NCBI GenBank assembly: GCA_016290875.1
Contig: JAEEVL010000011.1
Location: 1-64,000, forward strand
From: Ruminococcus sp.
Lineage (GTDB): Bacteria > Bacillota > Clostridia > Oscillospirales > Ruminococcaceae
Length of the DNA: 64,000 nt
Reading direction: 5' to 3'
Below, piece after piece: positions 1 through 8,019 of the stretch. The notes under the pieces are model-generated. The model saw only the letters and a list, made by a program, of their open reading frames with translations, did not search any database and had not been told where the DNA came from. Made by a program: the position numbers and the translations under genes. Positions within the stretch are counted from its first letter, which is position 1; each line of letters begins with the position of its first letter.

Positions 1-77
1 ACTTTTTCTGGAAGAGTTGCTTTCATAACTCTTTCATCGAATACCATTGAGCCAAAAAAATCTGTTACCTTTTCCAT
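1..77 (-). CDS. glnN: Glutamine synthetase type III, N-terminal fragment (partial)
   Basis: Only the first 25 codons lie in the window; the gene runs off the left edge. The N-terminus carries FGSMVFDERVMKATLPEK, which matches the conserved FGSMVFN-x-VM-x3-LPK opening of type III (GlnN) glutamine synthetases that make glutamine from glutamate and ammonia. The start ATG at 75-77 is preceded by an AGGAGG-like site at 84-90. It follows the ammonium transporter gene on the same strand with an 83-nt gap, so the two probably form an ammonium uptake and assimilation unit. Identification rests on a short segment but the signature is distinctive. Confidence 0.8.
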   Translation of the reverse strand, partial: MEKVTDFFGSMVFDERVMKATLPEK

Positions 78-111
78 TGTTATTACCTCCAAATCATATT
101 ATATATGGTGG

Positions 112-146
112 GCTGCGGATATCATTCTGTTCAGTATATCCGCAGC
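112..146 (-). other. Strong stem-loop between amt and glnN
   Basis: Perfect 11-bp inverted repeat (GCTGCGGATAT / ATATCCGCAGC) with a 13-nt loop, read on the minus strand between the amt stop and the glnN start. No T-run follows, so it is not a standard terminator. It could be a processing, stability or partial attenuation element that sets different levels of the two products. Confidence 0.6.
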
Positions 147-160
147 GCCGCTGTTACTTG

Positions 161-1969
161 TTAAGAGCGTTCCCATTCTTCGGAATCGTGGAGAGCATTG
201 TAGCCTTCCTCACCTGTACGGATCTTGATTACGTTCTCGATGTCATAGATGAACATCTTACCGTCGCCGTAGTTGCCTGTGTAAAGAGCTGCCTTAGCTG
301 CTGCAACTACCTTTTCAACAGGTACTGCACATACTGCGATCTCTGCCTTGATCTTCGGGAGGAGATTCATTTCAACAGTTGTACCTCTGTAGTAGTTCTT
401 CTGTCCGTTCTGCATACCGCAGCCGAGGACGTTTGTAACTGTGATGCCCTTTACATCGATAGCTTCCATAGCTTCAATGAACTGCTGGAGCTTCTGCTGT
501 TTGAAGATCACAACGATGTTTGTGAGCTTTGTTGCGCCGTCGGGTGCAGGAACTGAATAGTTCTCGACCTCGATAGCCTTGTCAACGGGAACTGCAGGAG
601 TTTCGGGAGTTCCGACCTTCTTAACGCTCTTTGCATCGTCCTTTGTGTAGCCGTGCATTGAAGCATCGCCCATAGAAGGTGCAAAGTCAGCGTAGGATGA
701 GATAAGGCCGTGCTCTGTGATGTCGAGACCAAGGATCTCTTCCTGCTCGGAAGCACGGAGACCGATTGTCTTCTTTATGAATAAGAATACGATAGCCATT
801 GAAACTGCTGTGAATGCTGCGATAGCTGCGAAACCGCCGAGCTGTCTGATGAGGAGATCTGCGCCGCCACCGTAGAATACGCCTGCGAGCTCGTTTCCGT
901 CCTGATCAACAAGTGAATAACCGGGAACATCAGGGTTTGCAAAGAGACCTACTGCGATTGTACCCCAGATACCGTTCATCATGTGAACTGCTACTGCACC
1001 AACAGGATCGTCGATGTGGAGTACGTAGTCGAGGAACCATACACCGAAGCATACGAGAAGTCCGGATACGATACCGATGATTGAAGCACCGAGACAGTCT
1101 GTTACATCACAGGGAGCTGTGATACCTACAAGACCTGCGAGTGAAGCGTTGAGACACATTGAAACATCAGGCTTGCCATACTTGAGCCATGTGAAGATCA
1201 TACAAGTTACTGTTGCGATTGCAGGAGCAACTGTTGTTGTAAGAAATACAGAACCGAGCTGGTCGATAGAAGTACAAGCTGCACCGTTGAATCCGTACCA
1301 GCCGAACCAGAGGATGAAGCATCCGAGTGCGCCGATTGTGAGATTGTGTCCGGGAATAGCGTTTACCTTAACTTCGCCGTCCTTAGTCTTGTGGAATTTA
1401 CCGATTCTCGGACCGAGGATAGCAGCACCAACGAGTGCAGCGATACCGCCTACCATGTGGATGTGTGCTGAACCTGCAAAATCGTGGAAGCCCCATTCAG
1501 CCAGCCAGCCGCCGCCCCAGCCCCAGTGAGCTTCGATAGGATATACGACTGCGCTGATGATAGCAGAATATATACAATAGGAAATGAACTTTGTACGCTC
1601 AGCCATTGCACCGGAAACGATTGTTGCTGTCGTTGCACAGAATACAAGGTTGAATACGAAGTTTGACCAGTCGAATGAGCCGTAGGAAGTGAAGATATCA
1701 AATCCGGGCTTGCCGATTATTCCGACTGCATCTTCACCGAAGAGAAGACCGAAGCCTATGAGAATGAACACTACTGTACCGATACAGAAGTCCATAAGGT
1801 TTTTCATAATGATATTGCCGGCATTCTTTGCGCGGGTGAAGCCCGTCTCCACCATTGCGAAGCCCGCCTGCATAAAGAATACAAGAGCGGCGCCTATAAG
1901 GAACCATACACCGAAAACCGTAGAATCAGTGTTTTCGGCTGCTTGTTGTAAAATTGTCTGAGAGTCCAT
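161..1969 (-). CDS. amt: Ammonium transporter with fused C-terminal PII domain
   Basis: 602 residues. The first ~430 residues form a polytopic Amt channel (AERTKFISYCIYSAIISAVVYPIEAHWGWGG region typical of the family, cut here in description only), moving ammonium across the membrane. After a linker, residues ~485-602 are a complete PII/GlnK-like domain (KGITVTNVLGCGMQNGQ, then NLLPKIKAEI, then TGNYGDGKMFIYDIENVIKIRTGE). Such Amt-PII fusions are known in some Clostridia. At the T-loop position where GlnB has the uridylylated Tyr51, this protein has Val (RGTTVEMNLLPK), so control would be by ligand binding only. The ATG at 1969 was chosen over an upstream in-frame ATG at 2002 because AGGAGGT sits just before it. 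Confidence 0.92.
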   Translation of the reverse strand: MDSQTILQQAAENTDSTVFGVWFLIGAALVFFMQAGFAMVETGFTRAKNAGNIIMKNLMDFCIGTVVFILIGFGLLFGEDAVGIIGKPGFDIFTSYGSFDWSNFVFNLVFCATTATIVSGAMAERTKFISYCIYSAIISAVVYPIEAHWGWGGGWLAEWGFHDFAGSAHIHMVGGIAALVGAAILGPRIGKFHKTKDGEVKVNAIPGHNLTIGALGCFILWFGWYGFNGAACTSIDQLGSVFLTTTVAPAIATVTCMIFTWLKYGKPDVSMCLNASLAGLVGITAPCDVTDCLGASIIGIVSGLLVCFGVWFLDYVLHIDDPVGAVAVHMMNGIWGTIAVGLFANPDVPGYSLVDQDGNELAGVFYGGGADLLIRQLGGFAAIAAFTAVSMAIVFLFIKKTIGLRASEQEEILGLDITEHGLISSYADFAPSMGDASMHGYTKDDAKSVKKVGTPETPAVPVDKAIEVENYSVPAPDGATKLTNIVVIFKQQKLQQFIEAMEAIDVKGITVTNVLGCGMQNGQKNYYRGTTVEMNLLPKIKAEIAVCAVPVEKVVAAAKAALYTGNYGDGKMFIYDIENVIKIRTGEEGYNALHDSEEWERS

Positions 1970-2114
1970 AAAAATACCTCCTAAAATAAGATTGTACAGC
2001 ATTTTTATACCGATTCCTCAAACGCCATTGTTATGGGAAGTGTATAAAATAAAGGGGCGCAGAAGTACATCGACTTCATACACCCCTTTGTGCATGGAAT
2101 TAGCGCTATAAACC

Positions 2115-2150
2115 AAAAAAAGAGAACTGCAGACTTGTGGTCCGCAGCTC
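2115..2150 (-). terminator. Attenuator-like terminator in the amt leader
   Basis: On the minus strand, ten base pairs (GAGCTGCGGA with TCTGCAGTTC, two or three G-U) close a short loop and are followed by TCTTTTTTT. It begins only ~15 nt after the predicted transcription start and ~145 nt before the amt start codon, so unless prevented it would end the transcript before the gene. The apical part, GCGGAC-CACAA-GTCTGC (2129-2145), resembles the asnB leader hairpin. Confidence 0.75.
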
Positions 2151-2169
2151 CCTTGCTGTTTACAATGCC

Positions 2170-2198
2170 ATTATAGCTCATGCCGTCAGATTTGTCAA
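2170..2198 (-). promoter_or_regulatory. Sigma-A promoter of amt
   Basis: Perfect TTGACA (2193-2198) and TATAAT (2170-2175) on the minus strand with a 17-bp spacer. Predicted start near 2163, giving a ~195-nt leader before amt that holds the attenuator hairpin and, near 2045-2085, a second GC-rich hairpin (AAGGGG / CCCCTT). Confidence 0.88.
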
Positions 2199-2299
2199 TA
2201 GCTTTTTTGAAATTTGACGTATCACACATTTTCTTTTTTGAGTTAGCAGAAAATAACTGTTACATTTAAACAAAACCGTATAAAATCCAAATCTTCCTA

Positions 2300-2328
2300 T
2301 TGACATTTCTTATCTGACGTGATAATAT
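2300..2328 (+). promoter_or_regulatory. Sigma-A promoter of asnB
   Basis: TTGACA (2300-2305), 17-bp spacer, TAATAT (2323-2328). Predicted start near 2335, giving a ~120-nt leader before the asparagine synthetase start. Confidence 0.82.
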
Positions 2329-2343
2329 AAGTTCAAGAACAAG

Positions 2344-2386
2344 GACGTTTCTGCAGGTTATAAATCTGCGGTCACGTCTTTTTTTT
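2344..2386 (+). terminator. Attenuator-like terminator in the asnB leader
   Basis: Stem built from GACGT/ACGTC (2344-2348 with 2374-2378) and CTGCAG/CTGCGG around a short loop, followed by eight T residues (2379-2386). It starts ~10 nt after the predicted transcription start and lies 68 nt before the asnB start codon, so it should act as a conditional terminator. The apical stem GCAGGT-TATAA-ATCTGC (2353-2369) mirrors the amt leader hairpin. Confidence 0.75.
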
Positions 2387-2454
2387 GTTATCCGGATATA
2401 TATCAATGGCGATATATATTCCCAATAGCTTCAATAATTCGGAGGAGTAAAAAA

Positions 2455-4035
2455 ATGTGTACTATAATGTGTTACTGCGGCTTGAGCGGCGGTACTGATA
2501 AGATCATGAACGGACTAAAGACCACGATATCACGCGGACCTGACGATCAGAGGATAGTCAAGGTTCAGGACGGTCTTCTCGGCTTCCAGCGTCTTTCTAT
2601 AATGGGACTCACCCCCGAGGGAATGCAGCCCTTTGAGCTCGACGGCGATTTTGCTGTCTGCAACGGTGAGATATACGGATTCAAAAAGCAGCGCGAACAG
2701 CTTATGCAGTTAGGATATACGTTCAGAAGCGACAGCGACTGCGAGATACTTCTTCCTATGTACCGTGAATACGGCACGGATATGTTTGCAATGCTCGACG
2801 CTGAGTTTGCCTGCATAATCTATGACAGTTCAGAGCGTCAGTTCATCGCTGCACGTGATCCGATAGGTATTCGTCCGCTGTACTACGGCAAGGCTGATGA
2901 CGGCACGCTCGCATTTGCAAGCGAAGCCAAGAACCTTGTAGACTTCTGCAAGAAGATCATGCCGTTCCCACCCGGACATTACTATAAGGACGGCGAGTTC
3001 CACTGCTACTGTGATATTACAGAAGTAAAAGAGACTCTGACTGATGACCTCGATACTGTCTGCAAGAACATCCACGACAAGCTGGTTGCAGGCGTTGAAA
3101 AGAGACTTGCAGCTGACGCAAAGGTAGGTTTCCTGCTTTCAGGCGGTCTTGATTCATCACTTGTATGCGCTATCGCTCAGAAAGAAAGCGACAAGCCGAT
3201 AAAGACCTTCGCTATCGGCATGAACACAGATGCTATCGACCTCAAATATGCAAAGCAGGTGGCAGACTACATCGGCAGTGAACATACCGAAGTCATCATC
3301 ACAAAGGACGATGTTTTAGCCGCTCTTGAAGATGTTATCCATCTCCTTGGAACTTACGATATAACTACAATCCGCGCAAGCATGGGTATGTACCTTCTCT
3401 GCAAAGCTATCCATGAGCAGACCGATGTTCGTGTTCTTCTTACAGGTGAGATCTCAGACGAGCTCTTCGGTTACAAGTATACCGATTTTGCCCCGTCTGC
3501 AGAGGCATTCCAGCAGGAATCCGTTAAGAGAGTGCATGAGCTCCATATGTACGATGTTCTCCGTGCAGACCGCTGCATCTCGGTAAACTCTCTCGAAGCA
3601 AGAGTTCCTTTCGGTGATCTTGACTTCGTAAAGTACGTAATGGCTATTGATCCCGAAATGAAGCTCAACAAGTACGACAAGGGCAAATATCTCCTTCGTC
3701 ACGCATTTGAAGGTGACTATCTGCCTCACGATATACTCTACCGTGAAAAGGCTGCATTCTCAGATGCCGTAGGTCACTCTATGGTAGACTACCTCAAGGA
3801 GTATGCTGCCAACTACTATTCAGACGAGGAATTCGAGCTGAAATGTACTGCATACAGCCACGCAAAACCGTTCACCAAGGAATCTCTCCTTTACCGTGAG
3901 ATATTCGAGAAATACTATCCGGGCAACAGCGAAATGGTCGTTGATTTCTGGATGCCGAACAAGGAGTGGGAGGGCTGCAACGTAAACGATCCCTCTGCCC
4001 GTGTTCTTTCAAACTACGGCGAAAGCGGCAAGTAA
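2455..4035 (+). CDS. asnB: Asparagine synthetase, glutamine-hydrolysing
   Basis: 526 residues. Cys2, exposed after Met removal, is the class II amidotransferase nucleophile; residues ~2-190 form the glutaminase domain, and the C-terminal synthetase domain carries the ATP-pyrophosphatase loop SGGLDSSLV near residue 228. It makes asparagine from aspartate, glutamine and ATP in the cytoplasm. The N-terminus is MCTIMCYCG rather than the common MCGI, a minor deviation. A GGAGGAG site precedes the ATG. It is divergent from amt and shares a similar leader hairpin, which suggests common nitrogen control. Confidence 0.93.
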   Translation: MCTIMCYCGLSGGTDKIMNGLKTTISRGPDDQRIVKVQDGLLGFQRLSIMGLTPEGMQPFELDGDFAVCNGEIYGFKKQREQLMQLGYTFRSDSDCEILLPMYREYGTDMFAMLDAEFACIIYDSSERQFIAARDPIGIRPLYYGKADDGTLAFASEAKNLVDFCKKIMPFPPGHYYKDGEFHCYCDITEVKETLTDDLDTVCKNIHDKLVAGVEKRLAADAKVGFLLSGGLDSSLVCAIAQKESDKPIKTFAIGMNTDAIDLKYAKQVADYIGSEHTEVIITKDDVLAALEDVIHLLGTYDITTIRASMGMYLLCKAIHEQTDVRVLLTGEISDELFGYKYTDFAPSAEAFQQESVKRVHELHMYDVLRADRCISVNSLEARVPFGDLDFVKYVMAIDPEMKLNKYDKGKYLLRHAFEGDYLPHDILYREKAAFSDAVGHSMVDYLKEYAANYYSDEEFELKCTAYSHAKPFTKESLLYREIFEKYYPGNSEMVVDFWMPNKEWEGCNVNDPSARVLSNYGESGK

Positions 4036-4046
4036 TACTGCCTTTC

Positions 4047-4080
4047 AGCGCTCTGCCATCACAGCGGCAGGGCGCTTTTA
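4047..4080 (+). terminator. Terminator of asnB
   Basis: AGCGC-TCTGCC pairs with GGCAGG-GCGC around an 8-nt loop and is followed by TTTTATTAT, 12 nt after the asnB stop. Confidence 0.85.
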
Positions 4081-4160
4081 TTATCCGCCTGTGATCGTCT
4101 GGCTATCAGTTTGAATAATTCAAAATACAGAGATACAGCCTTATTTAGTGAAATTAATTG

Positions 4161-4189
4161 TTGACACACATTACTAATAGTAGTATAAT
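4161..4189 (+). promoter_or_regulatory. Sigma-A promoter of the pilus operon
   Basis: Perfect TTGACA (4161-4166) and TATAAT (4184-4189) with a 17-bp spacer. Predicted start near 4196, which leaves a 300-nt untranslated leader before the first pilus gene. Confidence 0.88.
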
Positions 4190-4195
4190 AGGTTT

Positions 4196-4482
4196 GGAAT
4201 GTGAAAAAGCAGGCAGCATACCTGTACACAAATCTGTATGCCGCCTATAACGATCAAGATGATTTGATAAACAAGAGTGTTTACAGCGTTGTTATCAAAG
4301 TGACAGGAAAGCAAGCGGCGCATATTAACAGAAGCATTGTATCTTTATATCCATACAGGCTTCTTATATCCAGCCAGTTCTACGGACACTTTACTGGCAC
4401 TTTAAACATAATAAACCGTAACGCCTCAATGGGTCAATCTGTCATTTCTGATCGGTTCCATTAAGGCGATTTTTTATTTTTA
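4196..4482 (+). ncRNA. Structured leader RNA of the pilus operon ending in an intrinsic terminator
   Basis: Five successive hairpins can be read: GGCAGCATAC/GTATGCCGCC (4212-4245), TTTGATAA/TTATCAAA (4263-4299), AGAAGC/GCTTCT with an inner TGTAT/ATACA (4330-4364), GCCAGT/ACTGGC (4373-4398), and an 11-position stem with one mismatch, CGCCTCAATGG/CCATTAAGGCG (4422-4468), followed by TTTTTTATTTTT. The last is a terminator only 14 nt before the first gene, so the leader should act as an on/off switch. A reading frame from GTG 4201 to 4464 covers the same DNA but has no ribosome site and does not look protein-like. I do not recognise it as a known riboswitch; the cyclic-di-GMP-I core motif is absent. 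Confidence 0.7.
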
Positions 4483-4495
4483 AGGGAGGGATCGG

Positions 4496-5086
4496 ATGGC
4501 AGACACCGAAACAGAAGCTGTAATAACTACTGAAACCGAAAATGCCGCGGATACTGTTACTGAAACTGCCGCCGCTTCTCCGGTCAAAAAAAAGAAAAAA
4601 CGCACCGCAAAGAGCTATATGATCGCGTTCTTTATCAAGCTTGCGGCAACTGCTCTTATACTGTGGATAGTATTCACATTTATTGCCGGTGTACATATCT
4701 GTCACACGAATTCTGCTCACCCTGCAATACAGGACGGAGATTTCTGTCTGACAAACCGTCTTGCAAAGCTAAAGCAGGGCACCATGGTGGTATACAAGCA
4801 TGACGGTAAAGTGAAATTCGGACGCATTATCGCTTTCGGCGGTGATAAAGTCGAGATTTTCAACGACTATATCCTTGTAAACGATATGGCGATATCCGAA
4901 GATGTTGTCTATCCCACTTCAAGAGAGGGAGCTGCGGTCAGCTTCCCGTATAACGTACCTGATGACTGTGTATTCGTTATGAACGACTTCCGCAGCGACA
5001 TTTCAGACAGCAGGACCTATGGAGGTATCCCGCTTGATGATGTCGAAGGCGCAGTGGTATTTACAATGCGAATGCGTGGAATATGA
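4496..5086 (+). CDS. Signal peptidase I-like protein of the pilus locus, catalytic Lys missing
   Basis: 196 residues: an acidic, then lysine-rich N-terminus, one membrane segment (~42-66), and an S26-type extracellular domain. The Ser box aligns as NSAHPAIQDGD, keeping the Ser nucleophile (Ser73) at the usual distance from Pro and GD. In the Lys box, FGRIIAFGGDKVEI aligns with the usual KR-V-x-G-x-PGD-x-VE, so the general-base Lys is Gly109; a nearby Lys107 is two residues off register. Streptococcal pilus loci encode SipA, a signal-peptidase-like assembly factor that lacks the Ser/Lys dyad, so a similar chaperone role is likely. Ribosome site GGGAGGG precedes the ATG. Confidence 0.8.
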   Translation: MADTETEAVITTETENAADTVTETAAASPVKKKKKRTAKSYMIAFFIKLAATALILWIVFTFIAGVHICHTNSAHPAIQDGDFCLTNRLAKLKQGTMVVYKHDGKVKFGRIIAFGGDKVEIFNDYILVNDMAISEDVVYPTSREGAAVSFPYNVPDDCVFVMNDFRSDISDSRTYGGIPLDDVEGAVVFTMRMRGI

Positions 5087-5114
5087 ACCATTGTTAAATT
5101 AAGGAGGAATCATT

Positions 5115-6521
5115 ATGAAAAAGAAAAGAATTGCAGCCATTGTTGCTTCACTCGGTCTCGCAGCAATGTCACTGGCAGCTGTCCCCATGAATGCAGGGGC
5201 ACAGAACTATAAGCCCGAAGATCAGGCACAGGGCGGAACTACTGTTATCGACAAGTATCTTGTCCTTGACAGTTTGGCAACCGTTCCTAATGTAAACTTT
5301 AAGTTCACTATAACTCCGGGCGAAGCGCTCCCGGATGGAATCAACGGCATCCCTTGCTATGCCGGAAAGGAAGGTGCTAAATTTGTTGCTGACGAGGAAC
5401 AGAATGTCACAGTATCCGAAAATACAGCAACTGTCGGCTTCGTTTCGACCGATACGACCACACCTGAAAAGAGCGTAAATACCAAAACAGTAGTATTCAG
5501 GACACCCAGTAACGATTCAGACGAAAAATTTGCTTCCAAGTCTCTGACAGTAAGCTTTGAAGGCATCAAATTCGATGAACCCGGTATTTACAGATACATC
5601 ATCACCGAAGAAGCACCCACAGACGGCGGCATCAGCACTCCTACAGGCCACGAATTAAAGTATACTCTGTTCGTGACCGTAGAAGCCAATGAGGGTAAGC
5701 TCGTAGTTGCCAATAAGAAATACATCCTGCAGGAAGGTACCGATGCTCCTGAGATCATTGAACAGGATGTCACAGATGATTCAGGCAACCCCACCGGCGA
5801 AAAGGTGAAGGTCAATGCAAATAAAAGAAGCGGCCTTACCAACTGGTACACCACACACGATCTGAAATTCAACAAGCTCGTAAAGGGCAATCAGGGTTCA
5901 AGAGACAAATACTTCAAGTTCACTGTCAAGCTTAAAAACCCCGAGGGTGAAGATGCTCTCACAATGACTGATCTGAGAAAAAATGACAGGTTCATCGTAA
6001 AGGGTACATTCGATACTTCACCTTCAGCAAACGCAGCAACAAATTCTGAATACACAACCATTGCAGAAGGTGCAGATTTCACTCCGATGAAGATCGCCAA
6101 CAGCGAGGAACTCAAGCCTATGTCCGACGGTGCTGAAACTCACAGCTATATCACATACGAACAACTTCTCACCGGAAAGGATTTCTACCTCCACAGCGGA
6201 CACAATATCGAAATATACGGTATCCCGGAAGGCCTCGGATACGAAGTGCTTGAGTATAATGAAGACTATACCCCCTCTGTTGAGATACATTCCGGATCCG
6301 GCCTTGACAGCGATGCTGAGGCAAACGATGACCACAATTCAGTAACCGATTCACAGCTTACAGATACAGCAAGACTTACTTTCACAAATACCAGAGGTGG
6401 AGTTATCCCCACAGGTATCCTTATGACAGTAGCCGGCTCTGCCGGTATCGCAGCTATCGGTATCGCTGGTGTTGCAGCCGGAACTATTTACCTCAGAAAG
6501 AAGAAGTCTGAGGAAGAATAA
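5115..6521 (+). CDS. Backbone pilin with FctA-type domains and IPTG sorting signal
   Basis: 468 residues. Signal peptide with cleavage near residue 29 (AGA-QN), two FctA/Spy0128-like Ig-fold regions (~45-210 and ~250-425; SFEGIKFDEPGIYRYIITEE is typical of isopeptide-stabilised pilins), then IPTGI at ~431-435, a hydrophobic stretch and RKKK tail. IPTG replaces the usual LPXTG, and the sortase encoded immediately downstream is presumably matched to it. The protein should be polymerised and cell-wall anchored as the shaft. Ribosome site AAGGAGG precedes the ATG; it lies 28 nt after the signal-peptidase-like gene. Confidence 0.85.
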   Translation: MKKKRIAAIVASLGLAAMSLAAVPMNAGAQNYKPEDQAQGGTTVIDKYLVLDSLATVPNVNFKFTITPGEALPDGINGIPCYAGKEGAKFVADEEQNVTVSENTATVGFVSTDTTTPEKSVNTKTVVFRTPSNDSDEKFASKSLTVSFEGIKFDEPGIYRYIITEEAPTDGGISTPTGHELKYTLFVTVEANEGKLVVANKKYILQEGTDAPEIIEQDVTDDSGNPTGEKVKVNANKRSGLTNWYTTHDLKFNKLVKGNQGSRDKYFKFTVKLKNPEGEDALTMTDLRKNDRFIVKGTFDTSPSANAATNSEYTTIAEGADFTPMKIANSEELKPMSDGAETHSYITYEQLLTGKDFYLHSGHNIEIYGIPEGLGYEVLEYNEDYTPSVEIHSGSGLDSDAEANDDHNSVTDSQLTDTARLTFTNTRGGVIPTGILMTVAGSAGIAAIGIAGVAAGTIYLRKKKSEEE

Positions 6522-6526
6522 GCGCT

Positions 6527-7228
6527 TTGCTCAGATTCTGGAAAAAGCTCAACGAGCTGTACGGCTGGCTGATAATAGTTGTATTCGGCTTTATTATGCT
6601 TATCGGGATATGGCAGATATATGACAACTACTACATATACGACCATGCCCTTGACAAGAGCATACTTAAATACAAGCCTGATCCGGCTGATCCTTCCGCT
6701 CAGAAGGATTCGCCCATCACTCAGGAAATGGTCGGCTGGCTCACGGTTGACGGCACAAATATAGACTATCCTGTCATGCAGGGGAATGACAACACATATT
6801 TTCTAAATACCGATCCTTTCGGGGAATATTCCCTGACAGGAAGCATTTTCCTTGACAGCAGGAGCAGTCCTGATTTCACTGATGATTTTTCGCTCATATA
6901 CGGACATCATATGGACTATGGGAAAATGTTCGGCGCACTTGATGATTTCCTGAGCGAAACATATCTTAAAAACCACAGCACGGGTACGCTGATGGTCGGA
7001 AGAAACGCCGAGAAGGTCTACGACCTTGAAATTATCTCCGCTGCAAGAGTCAGCGGAAAAGAAAAAATAGTATTCGATATGCAGCAGGATAAAATAAGAC
7101 AGTTCATACATGAGAACGCCAGTCCCTCGGCCGAAGAAAAAAATTCTCCTATACTCGGACTGTCAACCTGTGCGGACGCTGATTCTGTCTCAAGGATAGT
7201 TGTGTTCTGCTACATAAATGAACGATAG
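6527..7228 (+). CDS. Class B sortase
   Basis: 233 residues. One N-terminal membrane anchor (~12-30) and a sortase fold with His127 or His128 in IYGHHMDYG, catalytic Cys215 in LSTC, and Arg223 in SRIVVFC. Long N-terminal region and GHHMDYGKMF favour class B. It should cut pilin sorting signals (IPTG) and join subunits or attach them to the wall. The start is TTG at 6527, six bases after the pilin stop, with AGGAAG inside the end of the pilin gene as ribosome site; no ATG is well placed nearby. Confidence 0.9.
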   Translation: MLRFWKKLNELYGWLIIVVFGFIMLIGIWQIYDNYYIYDHALDKSILKYKPDPADPSAQKDSPITQEMVGWLTVDGTNIDYPVMQGNDNTYFLNTDPFGEYSLTGSIFLDSRSSPDFTDDFSLIYGHHMDYGKMFGALDDFLSETYLKNHSTGTLMVGRNAEKVYDLEIISAARVSGKEKIVFDMQQDKIRQFIHENASPSAEEKNSPILGLSTCADADSVSRIVVFCYINER

Positions 7229-7251
7229 ATCACAGAAAGGAGGGCAGGCAT

Positions 7252-8019
7252 ATGAATTTCAAGAATACAGCGGCAGCAGCAGTATGTCTGCTCACCTTTA
7301 TTCCATTCATACCCAGAGGTATGAACGCAGGTGCTTACACGGCTGTATCCGCTGATATCCCCGTGACCTGCCTTGATATCTCCGGAAAGGACTATACCTG
7401 TGAGGTAACTGTCGAACCGGAAAAATCAGACTGTCCTATGCCTGAACCTGCCGTTCTCGAGATAAACAGCAGCGGCAGCGGATCCTTCCGGATAAATATA
7501 ACCGAACCCGGTACCTATACATATAAAGTATGTGAAAAGCCCGGTACCGATCCCGGTATAAACTATGACGAAAGCATATATACTGTAACTGTTTTTGTTG
7601 AACACGCTGATAATAACGAGCTTGCGTATTCCGTTTCAGCCAGCAGGACAAAAAGCAGCTACAAATCAAAAACCATATCATTCACAAACGAACCCGTCAC
7701 GGAAGCCACAGTTCCTGAAACGACCGAAGAACTTCCGACCGGGGATATTATCATATATAAGAGAGAATTCACCACCGACCCTGATGAGGATACCGAAACT
7801 TCTGAAGAAGCAGCAACAACTTCTGCCGACAAAGGCGAAACAGATACTTCTGAAAAGAAGAACACCCCTATCAAAGATATCATAAGCGATGTTATCACAG
7901 GCGACAGCTTCCCGGCTCACGCTGTCAGAGGCACTATGATCGCCGCCGTGATTACAGCCGCTGTCACATTCCTCATCAAGCGAAGAGGCGAAGAGGAGGA
8001 AGACGATGATGATGAATAA
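7252..8019 (+). CDS. Minor pilin-like surface protein with degenerate sorting signal
   Basis: 255 residues. Signal peptide, one short FctA/Spy0128-like domain (~30-150, ending TVTVFVEHADNNELAYSV then SFTNEP), a Thr/Glu-rich spacer, a membrane segment (~225-243) and KRRG followed by an acidic tail. An LPTG string near residue 162 is internal and not followed by a hydrophobic stretch; before the membrane segment the only candidate signal is ITGDS, a poor match. It may be a pilus base or linker subunit. The final codons overlap the adhesin start by 14 nt, implying coupled translation. Preceded by AGGAGG. Confidence 0.7.
   Translation: MNFKNTAAAAVCLLTFIPFIPRGMNAGAYTAVSADIPVTCLDISGKDYTCEVTVEPEKSDCPMPEPAVLEINSSGSGSFRINITEPGTYTYKVCEKPGTDPGINYDESIYTVTVFVEHADNNELAYSVSASRTKSSYKSKTISFTNEPVTEATVPETTEELPTGDIIIYKREFTTDPDEDTETSEEAATTSADKGETDTSEKKNTPIKDIISDVITGDSFPAHAVRGTMIAAVITAAVTFLIKRRGEEEEDDDDE

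Noticed and set aside
1077..1529. Long plus-strand ORF opposite amt
   Set aside because: Shadow of the well-supported amt gene; no ribosome site or recognisable domain.
2005..2229. 74-codon minus-strand ORF in the amt leader
   Set aside because: It spans the amt promoter and attenuator and has no ribosome site.
2335..2454. T-box leader for asnB
   Set aside because: The leader is ~120 nt, too short, and shows no T-box sequence or specifier loop.
4201..4464. 87-codon ORF from GTG between asnB and the signal-peptidase-like gene
   Set aside because: It starts ~5 nt after the predicted transcription start without a ribosome site, its product is not protein-like, and the same bases form five hairpins ending in a terminator.
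4196..4482. Cyclic-di-GMP-I or -II riboswitch before the pilus operon
   Set aside because: The conserved core sequences of either class, such as GCACAGGGCAAACC, are not present; the leader is reported as unassigned.
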